Source: CAIWHR01 sp963741355 (GTDB lineage Bacteria; Pseudomonadota; Gammaproteobacteria; Burkholderiales; Casimicrobiaceae). From it: a stretch of DNA of 64,000 bases. Numbering within the stretch: the first letter of the stretch is position 1; every line of letters starts with the position of its first letter. The stretch lies in NCBI GenBank assembly GCA_963741355.1, contig CAVUIG010000017.1, positions 1 to 64,000 on the forward strand, written 5' to 3'. The notes under the pieces are model-generated. The model had not been told where the DNA came from. It searched no databases and worked only from the letters and a program-made list of their open reading frames with translations. Shown here piece after piece: positions 42,624 to 52,010 of this stretch. A program made the position numbers and the translations under genes.

Positions 42624-43821
42624 TCACTTCGCCGGCAGCGGCATCGCGCGCTCGGCGAGCGCCGCGAGGTAGCCGGCGCCCAGCGGAATGACGGCGTCGT
42701 TGAAATCGTATTTGCTGTTGTGCAGGAAGCAGCCGCCCTCGACGCCGCCCTGCCCCAGCCGCGCGAACGCGCCGGGCTTCGCCTGCAGCATGAACGAGAA
42801 ATCCTCCGAGCCCATCGACGGATCGAGGTTGCGCACGACGTTGCCCGCGCCGACCAGCGCTTCGGCGACGTCGGCAGCGAAATCGCGCTTCGGTCGTGTG
42901 ATTGATCGTCGCCGGATAGACGCGCTCGTAGCGGATCGTCGCGCTCGCGCCGAACGCGGCCGCGATCGTCGGGACGAGCTCGGCGAGGCGCCGCTCGATC
43001 ATGTCCTGCGTCGCCGGGCGGAACGTGCGCACCGTGCCGACGAGCTTTGCATGCGCCGGGATCACGCTCATCGCGCCGGGATTGCCCGCCTGCATCGCAC
43101 AGATGCTGACGACGGCGGTGTCGATCGGGCTCACGTTGCGCGCGACGATCGACTGCGCGGCGGTGATGATGTGCGCGGCCACGAGCACCGGGTCGATCGC
43201 CGAGTGCGGATGCGCGCCGTGGCCGCCGCGGCCGTCGATCGTGATCTCGATCCGGTCGGCCGCCGCCATCGCGGGCCCGGGCGTGATGCCGATCTGCCCC
43301 GGCGGCAGGCCGGGCCAGTTGTGCAGCGCGAACACGCGCTCCGCCGGGAAGCGCTCGAACAGACCGTCGTCGATCATCTCGCGCGCGCCGGCGTAGCCTT
43401 CCTCGCCGGGCTGGAAGATGAGATACGCCGTGCCGTCGAAGGCCCGGGTCTCGGCGAGATAGCGGGCCGCGGCAAGCAGCATCGTCGTGTGGCCGTCGTG
43501 GCCGCAGCCGTGCATGCGCCCGTCGTAGCGCGACTTGTGCGCGAAGTCGTTCTCCTCCTGCATCGGCAGCGCGTCCATGTCGGCGCGCAGTCCTACCGAT
43601 GCATTGCGCGTGTCCTTGCGCCCGCGGATCACCGCGACGACGCCGGTGCGCCCGATGCCCGGGTGAAATTCGATGCCGAGCGCCGTCAGCGCCTCGCAGA
43701 CGACGCGGGCGGTCCGGTGTTCCTCGAAGCCGAGCTCGGGATGCTGGTGAAGATCGCGGCGAACCGCCGCGAATTCGTCCTGCCAGCGCGTGATGTGATC
43801 GACGGGATTGGGCATCGGCAT
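42624..43821 (-). CDS. M20-family amidohydrolase (hippurate/peptide-like substrates), one frame break
   Basis: About 398 residues. The metal-binding site is MHGCGHDGHTTMLLAAARYL near residue 100, with FQPGEEGYAGAREM carrying the catalytic Glu pair. RGGHGAHPHSAIDPV begins the dimerisation domain, and SMGSEDFSFMLQAKPGAFA the last metal ligand. This is the M20D group (hippurate hydrolase, IAA-amino acid hydrolase, carboxypeptidase-like), cytoplasmic. A frame change near 42890 separates YERVYPATINHT from the last part. It sits between dppB and dppA of the left importer, with its ATG overlapping the dppB stop by one base (TGATG), so it probably cleaves the imported amide. Confidence 0.9.
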
Positions 43822-44803
43822 CAGTGGGCGAGCGCGCGCTCGACGCGCAGCCGCGGGTCGACCGCGTAATACGTGAGGTCGACGACGAGGTTGATCAGCA
43901 CGAAGATGAGCGCGATGAAGCACAGGTACGCCGCCATCACCGGGATGTCGGCAAAGTTGACCGCCTGGATGAAGAGGAAGCCCATTCCGGGCCACTGGAA
44001 CACCGTCTCGGTGACGATCGCGAACGCAACGATGCCGCCGAGCTGCAGTCCGGTGATCGTGATGACGGGCACCAGCGTGTTCTTCAACGCGTGGCCGAAA
44101 TACAGCGCGCGGTCGGTGATACCGCGGGCGCGGGCGAACTTGATGTAGTCGGTGCGCAGCACCTCGAGCATCTCGGCGCGCACGAGCCGCATGATCAGCG
44201 TCATCTGGAAGAGCGAGAGCGTGATCGACGGCAGGATCAGCGCCTTCAGGCCGCTCTTGGTGAGGAGGCCCGTGGTCCACCAGCCGAGCGCGACGGTATC
44301 GCCGCGGCCGAACGACGGCAGCCAGCCGAGGATCACCGCGAACACGAGGATCAGCAGGATGCCGATCAGGAAGGTCGGCAGGCTCACCCCCACCAGCGAG
44401 CCCGCGAGCATCACCTGCGCGAGCACCGTGTCGCGCCGAAGCGCCGTGTACACGCCCGAGCGGAATGCCGATGACGAGCGCGAGTGCGGCGGCGACCGCA
44501 GAGAGCTCGAGGGTTGCCGGCAGCCGCTCCTTGATCAGCGTCGCGACAGGACGGCCCTGCCGCAGCGAAAGCCCGAAGTCGCCCTGCACCGCATGGCCGA
44601 CGAAGCGCGCGAACTGCACCGGAAACGCGCGGTCGAGCCCGAGGTCGCTGCGCAAGCGCTGCGCGCTCCTCGAGCGTCGCGTCCTGTCCGACCATGAACG
44701 CAACGGGGTCGCCGACGAAGTTGAACATGCCGAACGCGATGAATGCGACGACCGCCATCACGGCGACCGACTGCAGGATCCGCCTGACGATGAATGCTAG
44801 CAA
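43821..44803 (-). CDS. Oligopeptide/dipeptide ABC transporter permease (DppB-type), frame-broken
   Basis: About 327 residues. Start TTG at 44803: LAFIVRRILQSVAVMAVVAF, with FNFVGDPVAFMVGQDATLEE. Then in a second frame VQGDFGLSLRQGRPVATLIK, and in a third VSLPTFLIGILLILVFAVIL. The EAA loop is DYIKFARARGITDRALYFGH, with ETVFQWPGMGFLFIQAVNFA near the end. Two frame changes, near 44660 and 44470. No SD is clear at the start. First gene of the left operon, transcribed away from the right one. Confidence 0.88.
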
Positions 44804-45048
44804 GGAAGTGCCGTTCGCACCGGGGAGATCAGCTTCGTTGCATTGCGGTGCAGAGGGGAAAATCGCATCGGACGATCATGCCCAAACCCGGATGGAGCGT
44901 CAATGCGTTCCGAACCTGCGGCAGGCCCGGCCGCCCCCCCGTCGCCGTCTGCGGGCGAGATATTTTGTGGTTCAATACCATGCCTGCGCCGCCAGCAGGG
45001 GCCGGCCGAGCGCTTCGGGCGCGGACCGAGTCGCGTTTCCAACCTTCC
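44804..45048. promoter_or_regulatory. Divergent promoter region between two peptide-import operons
   Basis: 245 bp with no gene. Both operons begin with a dppB-type gene at its edges, so each must have a promoter here. I see no consensus -35/-10 pair; the AT-richest part (ATATTTTGTGGTTCAATA, about 44960-44978) is the best place for the rightward -10. Confidence 0.45.
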
Positions 45049-46059
45049 ATGCTGCGCTTCTTCGTCACGCGAGTCAGCCTCATCATTCCGACCTTTCTCG
45101 GGATGACGCTGCTCGCGTTCTTCCTGATCCGGCTCGTTCCCGGCGACCCGATCGAGACGATGGCGGGCGAGCGCGGCATCGATGCGGCGCGACACGCGGC
45201 GCTGCTCAAGGAATACGGGCTCGATCGCCCGGTGCTCGTCCAATACGGGATCTACATCGGGCGCGTCCTGCACGGCGACCTCGGCAAGTCGATGATCACG
45301 CAGGAGCCGGTGGTGCACGAGTTCGCCGCGCTGTTCCCCGCGACGATCGAGCTCGCCTTTTGCGCGATTGTCTTCGCGCTGGTCATCGGCATTCCTGCGG
45401 GGATGATCGCCGCGGTGCGCCGAAATTCGGTGTTCGACCACGGCGTGATGGGGGTTTCCCTCACCGGCTACTCGATGCCGATCTTCTGGTGGGGGCTGCT
45501 GCTGATCCTGCTCTTCTCGGTCGAGCTCGGCTGGACGCCGGTGTCCGGCCGCATCGCGGTCAAGTACTACATCGAGCCGGTGACCGGGTTTCTCACGATC
45601 GACGCGCTGTTGTCGGGAGAGAAGGGAGCGTTCGAATCGGCGGTGTCGCACCTTATCCTGCCGATGATCGTGCTGGGCACCCAACCGCTCGCCATCATCG
45701 CCCGAATGACGCGCTCGGCGATGCTCGAGGTGCTGGGCGAGGACTACATTCGCACCGCAAGGGCCAAGGGCTTGTCGCAACTGCGCGTCGTCGCGCTGCA
45801 CGCGTTTCGCAACGCGCTGATCCCGGTCATCACCGTCATCGGGCTGCAAGTGGGCGTGCTGTTCACGGGTGCAATCCTCACCGAGACGATCTTCTCCTGG
45901 CCGGGCGTGGGCAAGTGGATGATCGAAGCGATCAACCGGCGCGACTATCCGGTGCTGCAGGGCGGCTTGCTGATGCTGGGCTTCATCGTGATGATCGTGA
46001 ATCTGCTGGTCGATGTCGCTTACGGCGTGATCAACCCGCGGATAAGGCGGGCGAAATGA
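45049..46059 (+). CDS. Oligopeptide/dipeptide ABC transporter permease (DppB-type), second system
   Basis: 336 residues, intact. MLRFFVTRVSLIIPTFLGMT starts the first membrane segment. LIRLVPGDPIETMAGERGID, LHGDLGKSMITQEPV and IFWWGLLLILLFSVELGWTP follow. The EAA loop is DYIRTARAKGLSQLRVVALH, with ETIFSWPGVGKWMIEAINRR. The central loop (VSGRIAVKYYIEPVTGFLTI) is longer than in the left-hand homologue, so this is not a recent tandem duplicate. The start at 45049 is at the family position; upstream in-frame codons lack family character. Confidence 0.93.
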   Translation: MLRFFVTRVSLIIPTFLGMTLLAFFLIRLVPGDPIETMAGERGIDAARHAALLKEYGLDRPVLVQYGIYIGRVLHGDLGKSMITQEPVVHEFAALFPATIELAFCAIVFALVIGIPAGMIAAVRRNSVFDHGVMGVSLTGYSMPIFWWGLLLILLFSVELGWTPVSGRIAVKYYIEPVTGFLTIDALLSGEKGAFESAVSHLILPMIVLGTQPLAIIARMTRSAMLEVLGEDYIRTARAKGLSQLRVVALHAFRNALIPVITVIGLQVGVLFTGAILTETIFSWPGVGKWMIEAINRRDYPVLQGGLLMLGFIVMIVNLLVDVAYGVINPRIRRAK

Positions 46060-46235
46060 GCGAGCGGGGCGAAGCCAAGGAGCGAAGCTCGCGTCTGCGA
46101 GCGCGGGCGGCGGTCGACGCGCCGGGCTTCGATCAGCCTCGACGCAACGCGGAGGCCGCGCGTCCGCGAGCGATTGAGGGAGGCCGACAACGCGGCGCAA
46201 TGTTGGCCGCAGTCCGTGCGGAGGCCGAGACATGA
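46056..46235 (+). CDS. Small charged open frame between permease genes
   Basis: 59 residues, rich in Arg, Ala and Glu (SERGEAKERSSRLRARAAVD and GGRQRGAMLAAVRAEAET). Its ATG overlaps the permease stop (ATGA) and its own TGA overlaps the next ATG (46232). No similarity recognised. It may be a real small protein, or merely an open spacer in GC-rich DNA. Confidence 0.3.
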   Translation: MSERGEAKERSSRLRARAAVDAPGFDQPRRNAEAARPRAIEGGRQRGAMLAAVRAEAET

Positions 46236-46262
46236 GTACGCCTCGCTGTTGCCAACATCACC

Positions 46263-47132
46263 GTGCCCGCGCCACCCGGGCCGCTGCGCGAATTCTGGGG
46301 CTATTTCAGCGCCAACCACGGGGCGGTGGCGGGCCTGATCGTTGTCGTCACGGTGCTGCTGATGGCGGCGTTCGCCAACGTGCTGGCGCCCTATCCGCCG
46401 GACCTCACCAACAATTCGGTGTTCCTGAAGCCCCCGGTCTGGCAGGCCGGCGGCTCGAGTGCTTACCTGCTCGGCACCGACGCGATCGGGCGCGACATCC
46501 TGTCCCGGCTCATCTACGGCGCCCGCCTTTCGCTGCTGATCGGCATCGCCGTCGTCGCGCTGTCGATCGTCGTCGGCATCGCACTCGGCCTGATCGCAGG
46601 GTTCGCGCGCGGCGTGACCGAGATCGCGATCATGCGACTGATGGATATCATCCTGACGCTGCCCAGCCTGCTGCTCGCCATCGTGATCGTCGCAATCCTC
46701 GGACCGGGAATCATGAACGCGATGCTGGCAGTCGCCGTGGTCGTGCTGCCGCATTACGTGCGCATCACGCGGGCCGCGGTGATTTCGGAGACGGCGAAGG
46801 ACTACGTCACGGCGGCGCGCGCCAACGGGGCGGGACGGTTTCGGCTGATGTTCAACGAAGTGCTCCCCAACTGCGCCGCACCGCTGATCGTCCAGGCGTC
46901 GCTCGGCGTGTCCGTGGCCATCCTCGACGCCGCGGCATTGGGCTTTCTGGGCCTGGGCGCGCAACCCCCCGCCTCCGAATGGGGAACGATGCTGGCGGAC
47001 GCGCGTGAGTTCGTTCTGCGCGCATGGTGGGTGGTGACGTTTCCGGGAATCATGATCCTGACGACAGTGCTCGCCTTCAACCTGCTGGGCGACGGGCTGC
47101 GCGATGCGCTCGATCCGAAGCTGAAACGCTGA
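46263..47132 (+). CDS. Oligopeptide/dipeptide ABC transporter permease (DppC-type), second system
   Basis: 289 residues from GTG 46263. LREFWGYFSANHGAVAGLIV, LLGTDAIGRDILSRLIYGAR, MRLMDIILTLPSLLLAIVIV, EAA loop DYVTAARANGAGRFRLMFNE, GFLGLGAQPPASEWGTML and FNLLGDGLRDALDPKL. An ATG at 46232 overlapping the previous stop, with SD-like GAGGCCGAG before it, would give MSTPLAVANITVPAPPG if one base were missing near 46242, so the true start may be there and the gene may carry an indel. Confidence 0.92.
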   Translation: MPAPPGPLREFWGYFSANHGAVAGLIVVVTVLLMAAFANVLAPYPPDLTNNSVFLKPPVWQAGGSSAYLLGTDAIGRDILSRLIYGARLSLLIGIAVVALSIVVGIALGLIAGFARGVTEIAIMRLMDIILTLPSLLLAIVIVAILGPGIMNAMLAVAVVVLPHYVRITRAAVISETAKDYVTAARANGAGRFRLMFNEVLPNCAAPLIVQASLGVSVAILDAAALGFLGLGAQPPASEWGTMLADAREFVLRAWWVVTFPGIMILTTVLAFNLLGDGLRDALDPKLKR

Positions 47133-47140
47133 TCGCCGCC

Positions 47141-48157
47141 ATGGCCCTCCTCGAGATCGAAGACCTCCACGTCGAGTTTCCGTCGCAGGGCGCCGTGATG
47201 CACGCGGTCGAGGGGGTGAGCCTCGCGCTGGACGAGGGCGAGGTGCTGGGGATCGTCGGCGAATCGGGCTCGGGCAAGAGCGTCACGATGCTCGCGGTGA
47301 TGGGGCTCACGGCCTACCCCGGGCGTGTGCGCGCCAAGCGGCTGCAATTCGCCGGCCGCGACCTGCAGCGACTGTCCGACCGCGAGCGCCGGACGCTCAT
47401 CGGCAAGGATGTCGCGATGATCTTCCAGGATCCGACGACGAGCCTCAATCCGTGCTTTACCGTCGGCTTCCAGCTTTGCGAGACGCTGCGGTTGCATCTG
47501 GGGATGGATGCGAAGGCCGCACGCCATCGGGCGATCGAGTTGCTCGAGCAAGTCGGGATCCCCGCCGCGTCGAGCCGGATCGGAGACTTTCCGCATCAGC
47601 TCTCCGGCGGCATGAATCAACGGGTGATGATTGCGATGGCCATCGCCTGCAACCCGCGGCTGCTGATCGCGGACGAGCCGACGACCGCGCTCGACGTGAC
47701 GATCCAGGCGCAGATCCTCGACCTGCTGCGCGGGCTGCAGCGCGAACGCGGCATGGCGTTGATCCTCGTCACGCACAACATGGGCGTCGTCGCCGAGATG
47801 GCCCGCCGCGTGATCGTCATGTATGCGGGCCAGGTCGTCGAGGAGCGCCGCGCCGATGCGCTCTTCGCGGCGCCGGAGCATCCGTATACCGCGGCGCTGC
47901 TGGCGGCGATGCCCGAGCGCAGCACCGGCGAGACGCGCCTCGCCACCATCCCGGGCGTCGTCCCGGGGCTCTACGACCGGCCGCAGGGCTGCCTGTTCGC
48001 GCCGCGCTGCCGCTATGTCACCGGGCTCGCGTGTCGAACGCGCCCGGAGCTCCGCCCCTGGGCCGACGGCCGGATTCGCTGCCACTTTCCGCTCTCCGAT
48101 CCGCAACGTGACGCGGCGATCGCGCGTGACGCCATCTCCGTCCAGTCGACGCCGTGA
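47141..48157 (+). CDS. Oligopeptide/dipeptide ABC transporter ATPase (DppD-type), second system
   Basis: 338 residues, intact. Walker A GIVGESGSGKSVTMLAVMGL, DVAMIFQDPTTSLNPCFTVG, signature HQLSGGMNQRVMIAMAIACN, Walker B RLLIADEPTTALDVTIQAQI and LILVTHNMGVVAEMARRV. The C-terminal cysteines are in GCLFAPRCRYVTGLACRTRP. The stop overlaps the next start (GTGA at 48154-48157). It follows the permease after 8 bp. Confidence 0.94.
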   Translation: MALLEIEDLHVEFPSQGAVMHAVEGVSLALDEGEVLGIVGESGSGKSVTMLAVMGLTAYPGRVRAKRLQFAGRDLQRLSDRERRTLIGKDVAMIFQDPTTSLNPCFTVGFQLCETLRLHLGMDAKAARHRAIELLEQVGIPAASSRIGDFPHQLSGGMNQRVMIAMAIACNPRLLIADEPTTALDVTIQAQILDLLRGLQRERGMALILVTHNMGVVAEMARRVIVMYAGQVVEERRADALFAAPEHPYTAALLAAMPERSTGETRLATIPGVVPGLYDRPQGCLFAPRCRYVTGLACRTRPELRPWADGRIRCHFPLSDPQRDAAIARDAISVQSTP

Positions 48158-49187
48158 GCAACGCCGCAACGTTGAACCCGCCTGTCGTCGAGGCGAAGGA
48201 CCTGACGCGCATCTACGAGATTCGCCACGGTCCGTTCCGCGAAGCGGCAAGGCTCCACGCGGTGGCCGGCGTTTCGTTCACGATCGAGGCGGGCCGGACG
48301 CTGGCCGTGGTGGGCGAATCCGGCTGCGGCAAGTCGACGCTTGCACGCGTGGTTTCGTTGATCGAAAAGCCGAGCGGCGGCGACCTGCGCCTCGGCGGCA
48401 TCGATGCGGTCAACACGACGTCATCGCAACAGCGAGCGCTGCGCAAGACCGTGCAGATGGTGTTCCAGAATCCTTTCGGCTCGCTCAATCCGCGCAAGAA
48501 GATCGGCGCGATCCTGGAAGCGCCTCTTGAGATCAATGCCGACCTCGGACCGCCTGAGCGAGCCCTGCGCGCGCGGGCCATGCTGGCGAAGGTCGGATTG
48601 CGGCCGGAGCACTACGTCCGCTATCCGCACATGTTCTCCGGCGGCCAGCGCCAGCGCATTGCGATTGCGCGGGCGTTGATGCTGAATCCGGCGCTGGTCG
48701 TGGCCGACGAGCCCGTTTCGGCGCTCGACGTATCGGTCCAGGCGCAGGTGCTGAACCTGCTTGCCGACCTGCAGGGCGACCTCGGCCTCGCGTACCTCTT
48801 CATTTCGCACGATCTGGGGGTCGTCCGGCACATCGCACACGACGTGATGGTGATGTACCTTGGCCTCGCCATGGAGCAAGGCAGCAAGGAGCGCATCTTC
48901 GCCCGCCCGCTTCACCCCTACACGCAGGCGCTGCTGGCCTCGACGCCCGGCCTCGCGGCGGCCGGCCGCCCGGAGCGCATCGTGCTCAAGGCGAATTGCC
49001 GTCGCCATTGAACCCTCCCGCAGGGTGCGTGTTCTCCACCCGCTGTCCGCACGCCATCGAGCGCTGTCGCATCGAGCGGCCCGTCTTGCGCCCCCTCGGC
49101 GGCAGACAGGTATCATGCCATCTCGCGGAACGCTTCCTCGAACCCGGCCATTCCGACGCGGGCGATCCCGTGCCGCAGGTCACTTAA
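48154..49187 (+). CDS. Oligopeptide/dipeptide ABC transporter ATPase (DppF-type), second system (one frame break)
   Basis: About 344 residues. GTG start coupled to the previous gene. Walker A AVVGESGCGKSTLARVVSLI, VQMVFQNPFGSLNPRKKIGA, signature HMFSGGQRQRIAIARALMLN, Walker B LVVADEPVSALDVSVQAQVL and YLFISHDLGVVRHIAHDV. After PERIVLK a one-base change near 48993 separates the C-terminal cysteine segment PPAGCVFSTRCPHAIERCR, without which the protein would lack its family tail. The gene runs to the TAA at 49185-49187, with the binding-protein gene next. Confidence 0.92.
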
Positions 49188-49213
49188 GCCCCACTGAGAG
49201 AGGAGTCCATGTC

Positions 49214-50845
49214 ATGACGAAGCTCGATCCGACCCTGCGCCGGTTCCCCGGCGCCCGCCGAGCGCTGTTTGCAGCGCTGGCGCTTCCGGTCCTGTTCGCC
49301 ACCGCCGGCGTCGCGGCGAAGACGCTGGTGTTCTGCTCCGAAGGCAGTCCCGAGAACTTCTACCCCGGCGTGAACACGACCGGCACGTCATTCGACGCCA
49401 ACAGCCAGATCTACAGCCGCATCGTCGATTTCGAGCGCGGCGGCACGACCGTCGTCCCCGGCCTCGCCGAGCGCTGGGAGATCTCGCCCGACGGCAAGGT
49501 CTACACGTTCTACCTGCGCAAGGGCGTGAAATGGCACAACCACCGCGCGTGGAAGCCCACGCGCGATTTCAACGCCGACGACATGATCTTCGCGATCGAG
49601 CGGCAGTGGAAGGAATCGAATCCGTATTTCAAGGTGACGAGCACCAACCACTCGTACTTCAACGACATGGGGATGCCGAAGCTCTTGAAGTCGGTCGAGA
49701 AGGTCGACGACTACACGGTGCGGATCACGCTGGAGCGGGCGGAGGCGCCGTTCCTGTCCGACCTGGCGATGGAATACGCGGGTGTGCAGTCGAAAGAGTA
49801 CGCCGACGCGATGCTGAAGGCCGGCACGCCGGAGAAGATCGACCAGGAGCCGATCGGCACCGGACCGTTCTATCTCGTGCAATACCAGAAGGACGCGATC
49901 ATCCGCTACAAGGCGTTTCCGCAATACTACGGCGGCAAGGCGAAGATCGACGACCTCGTGTTCTCGATCACGCCGGACGCGTCGGTCCGCTGGGCGAAGC
50001 TGCAGAAGGGCGAATGCCACGTGATGCCGTACCCGAATCCTGCCGACCTCGACGCGATCCGCAAGGACCCGAGCGTCGTCGTGCTCGAGCAGCCCGGCCT
50101 CAACATCGGCTATCTCGCCTACAACGTGACCAAGAAGCCGTTCGACGACGTGCGGGTGCGCAAGGCCGTCAACATGGCGATCAACAAGAAGGCGATCATC
50201 GACGCCGTCTATCTGACGACCGGCGTGGCGGCGAAGAACCCGATTCCGCCGACGCAATGGTCGTACAACGACGCGATCAAGGACGATCCCTACGACCCCG
50301 CCGCGGCGAAGAAGCTGCTGGCCGAGGCCGGCTATCCGAACGGCTTCACGACCGACCTCTGGGCGATGCCGGTCCAGCGGCCGTACAACCCCAACGCGAG
50401 GCGGATTGCGGAACTGATGCAGGCCGACCTGAGCAAGGTCGGCATCACGGCCGAGATCAAGAGCTTCGAATGGGGCGAGTACCGCAAGCGGATGCAGAAC
50501 GGCGAGCACCAGATGGGGATGCTGGGCTGGACCGGCGACAACGGCGATCCGGACAACTTCCTGCACAACCTGCTCGGCTGCGACGGAGCGAAGCCCGGCG
50601 GCAGCAACGTGTCGAAGTGGTGCTACCAGCCATTCGACGATCTCGTGATCAAGGCGGTGTCACTGACCGACCAGAAGCAGCGCGCCGACCACTACATGAA
50701 GGCGCAGGTCGTCTTCAAGGAGCAGGCGCCGTGGTTCACGATCGCGCACGCGGTGCAGCTCAAGCCCGTGCGCAAGGAAGTGATCGACTACAAGCTCTCG
50801 CCGTTCGGCCGCCACACGTTCTACGGTGTCGACATCAAGGAATGA
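49214..50845 (+). CDS. Peptide ABC transporter substrate-binding protein (DppA-type), second system
   Basis: 543 residues, intact. Signal peptide RRALFAALALPVLFATAGVA with A/K cleavage near residue 35. VFCSEGSPENFYPGVNTTGT, YTFYLRKGVKWHNHRAWKPT, FNADDMIFAIERQWKESNPY, PFDDVRVRKAVNMAINKKAI and LGWTGDNGDPDNFLHNLLGC identify the DppA branch of SBP_bac_5. The C-D-G and SKWCYQPFDDL cysteines may form a disulfide. SD GAGAGGAG at 49197-49204. Unusually, it is the last gene of its operon, after both ATPases, and a terminator follows. Confidence 0.95.
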   Translation: MTKLDPTLRRFPGARRALFAALALPVLFATAGVAAKTLVFCSEGSPENFYPGVNTTGTSFDANSQIYSRIVDFERGGTTVVPGLAERWEISPDGKVYTFYLRKGVKWHNHRAWKPTRDFNADDMIFAIERQWKESNPYFKVTSTNHSYFNDMGMPKLLKSVEKVDDYTVRITLERAEAPFLSDLAMEYAGVQSKEYADAMLKAGTPEKIDQEPIGTGPFYLVQYQKDAIIRYKAFPQYYGGKAKIDDLVFSITPDASVRWAKLQKGECHVMPYPNPADLDAIRKDPSVVVLEQPGLNIGYLAYNVTKKPFDDVRVRKAVNMAINKKAIIDAVYLTTGVAAKNPIPPTQWSYNDAIKDDPYDPAAAKKLLAEAGYPNGFTTDLWAMPVQRPYNPNARRIAELMQADLSKVGITAEIKSFEWGEYRKRMQNGEHQMGMLGWTGDNGDPDNFLHNLLGCDGAKPGGSNVSKWCYQPFDDLVIKAVSLTDQKQRADHYMKAQVVFKEQAPWFTIAHAVQLKPVRKEVIDYKLSPFGRHTFYGVDIKE

Positions 50846-50877
50846 CCGTAGCGATTTTCCGAGAGCGTACGATCTAA

Positions 50878-50908
50878 ACGCCCCGCCGCACGCGGGGCGT
50901 TTTTCTTT
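50878..50908 (+). terminator. Terminator of the right peptide-import operon
   Basis: The 9-bp stem ACGCCCCGC/GCGGGGCGT has a 5-base loop, then TTTTCTTTG. It lies 33 bp after the binding-protein stop and just before the convergent rlmB stop at 50912. Confidence 0.9.
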
Positions 50909-50911
50909 GCG

Positions 50912-51658
50912 CTAGCCTTGCCGTTCGGCGACCCGCGCCCGCCGCGTCGCGAAGAGGCAGATGCCTGCCGCCACCGAGACGTTGAGGCTCGCGACGGTCC
51001 CCGAGAGCGGAATGCCGACGATGCGGTCGCACAGCTCGCGCGTGAGACGGCGCAGCCCCGACCCTTCCGCGCCCAGCACCCACGCGACCGGGCCGGTGAC
51101 GTCAGCGTCGAACAGGCTCTCGCCGCCCGCATCGGCGCCGAGGATCCACACGCCCTTCGACTTCAGGTCGCGCAGCGTGCGCGCGAGATTGGTCACCGTG
51201 ATGACGGGGATGGTGTCCGCCGCGCCGCTCGCCGCCTTCGCGACGGTCGCGTTGACGCCGACCGCCCGATCCTTGGGAACGATCACCGCATGCGCGCCGA
51301 AGGCATCGGCATCGCGCAGGCAGGCGCCCAGGTTGTGCGGATCAGTAACGCCATCGAGCACGAGCAGCAGCGCCGGCTCCGAGAGCGTCTCCATGACGTC
51401 GTCGAGCGAAACGGGCGCATCCGCCGCAGATACGATGGCGACGATCCCCTGATGGCGGTCCGTGCCGGCGATTTCGCGCAGGCGCGTCTCGTCGGCCGAG
51501 TGGACCGGGCATTGCGCGAGCTCGGCGCGTGCGATCAGATCGCGCGTGCGCGCATCGTGGCGCCCCGACGCGACATAGAGCGACTGCACCGAATCCGGCC
51601 GCTGCCGCAAGCGCGCGGTCACCGCATGAAAGCCGTGGAGGGTCCTCGTGTCAGCCAA
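50912..51658 (-). CDS. rlmB: 23S rRNA 2'-O-ribose methyltransferase (RlmB-type)
   Basis: 248 residues from TTG 51658. N-terminal RTLHGFHAVTARLRQRPDSV is the RlmB substrate-binding domain. The SPOUT motifs are LLVLDGVTDPHNLGACLRDA, AWVLGAEGSGLRRLTRELCD and RIVGIPLSGTVASLNVSVAA. RlmB methylates G2251 of 23S rRNA (E. coli numbering). The frame is open to an ATG at 51736, but that adds 26 residues without family character. If one base is missing near 51665, an ATG starting MTPFFP is also possible. Confidence 0.88.
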   Translation of the reverse strand: MADTRTLHGFHAVTARLRQRPDSVQSLYVASGRHDARTRDLIARAELAQCPVHSADETRLREIAGTDRHQGIVAIVSAADAPVSLDDVMETLSEPALLLVLDGVTDPHNLGACLRDADAFGAHAVIVPKDRAVGVNATVAKAASGAADTIPVITVTNLARTLRDLKSKGVWILGADAGGESLFDADVTGPVAWVLGAEGSGLRRLTRELCDRIVGIPLSGTVASLNVSVAAGICLFATRRARVAERQG

Positions 51659-51823
51659 GGGAAGAAGGGCGTCATCGGACGCGAATAGCGCGCCAAGCCG
51701 GCGCCGCGCCGAGTGTACCGCAGCGGAGGCGCCCATCGGCGCGGCAACACGGCTCGCGGCGGCCTGCGCGCACCGAGCGAAAGGCGCCGCCCTCTGCAGG
51801 TAGCGTCCATCGGACCGGCCACT

Positions 51824-51852
51824 TGGGGCCTGCCACGCTTTTCCGCTATAAT
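51824..51852 (+). promoter_or_regulatory. Promoter of tRNA-Thr
   Basis: -35 TTGGGG (51824-51829), a 17-base spacer, -10 TATAAT (51847-51852), with the tRNA starting 18 bases later. Confidence 0.65.
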
Positions 51853-51869
51853 TTCGCGTTTCGCTTCGT

Positions 51870-51945
51870 GCCGGCGTAGCTCAGTTGGTAGAGCAGCGCA
51901 TTCGTAATGCGAAGGTCGAGGGTTCAACTCCTTCCGCCGGCACCA
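51870..51945 (+). tRNA. tRNA-Thr (CGU)
   Basis: 76 bases with encoded CCA. The acceptor GCCGGCG pairs with CGCCGGC, the anticodon loop TTCGTAA between GCGCA and TGCGA gives anticodon CGT, and the D-arm TAGCTCAGTTGGTAGAGC is canonical. A 13-base copy of its 3' end occurs at 53083-53095. Confidence 0.95.
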
Positions 51946-52010
51946 TACTCCCCCTAGCCGATTCCCTTCGGCGTCCAGTTTTCCCTCTAGCCGCGCGCTC
52001 GTCCCCGGGG

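Noticed and set aside
41476..44703. Single 1,075-residue minus-strand protein spanning permease, hydrolase and binding protein
   Set aside because: Two pieces of it (end of dppB and the M20 N-terminus) are real genes in that frame by chance. The rest is a shadow of the binding-protein gene.
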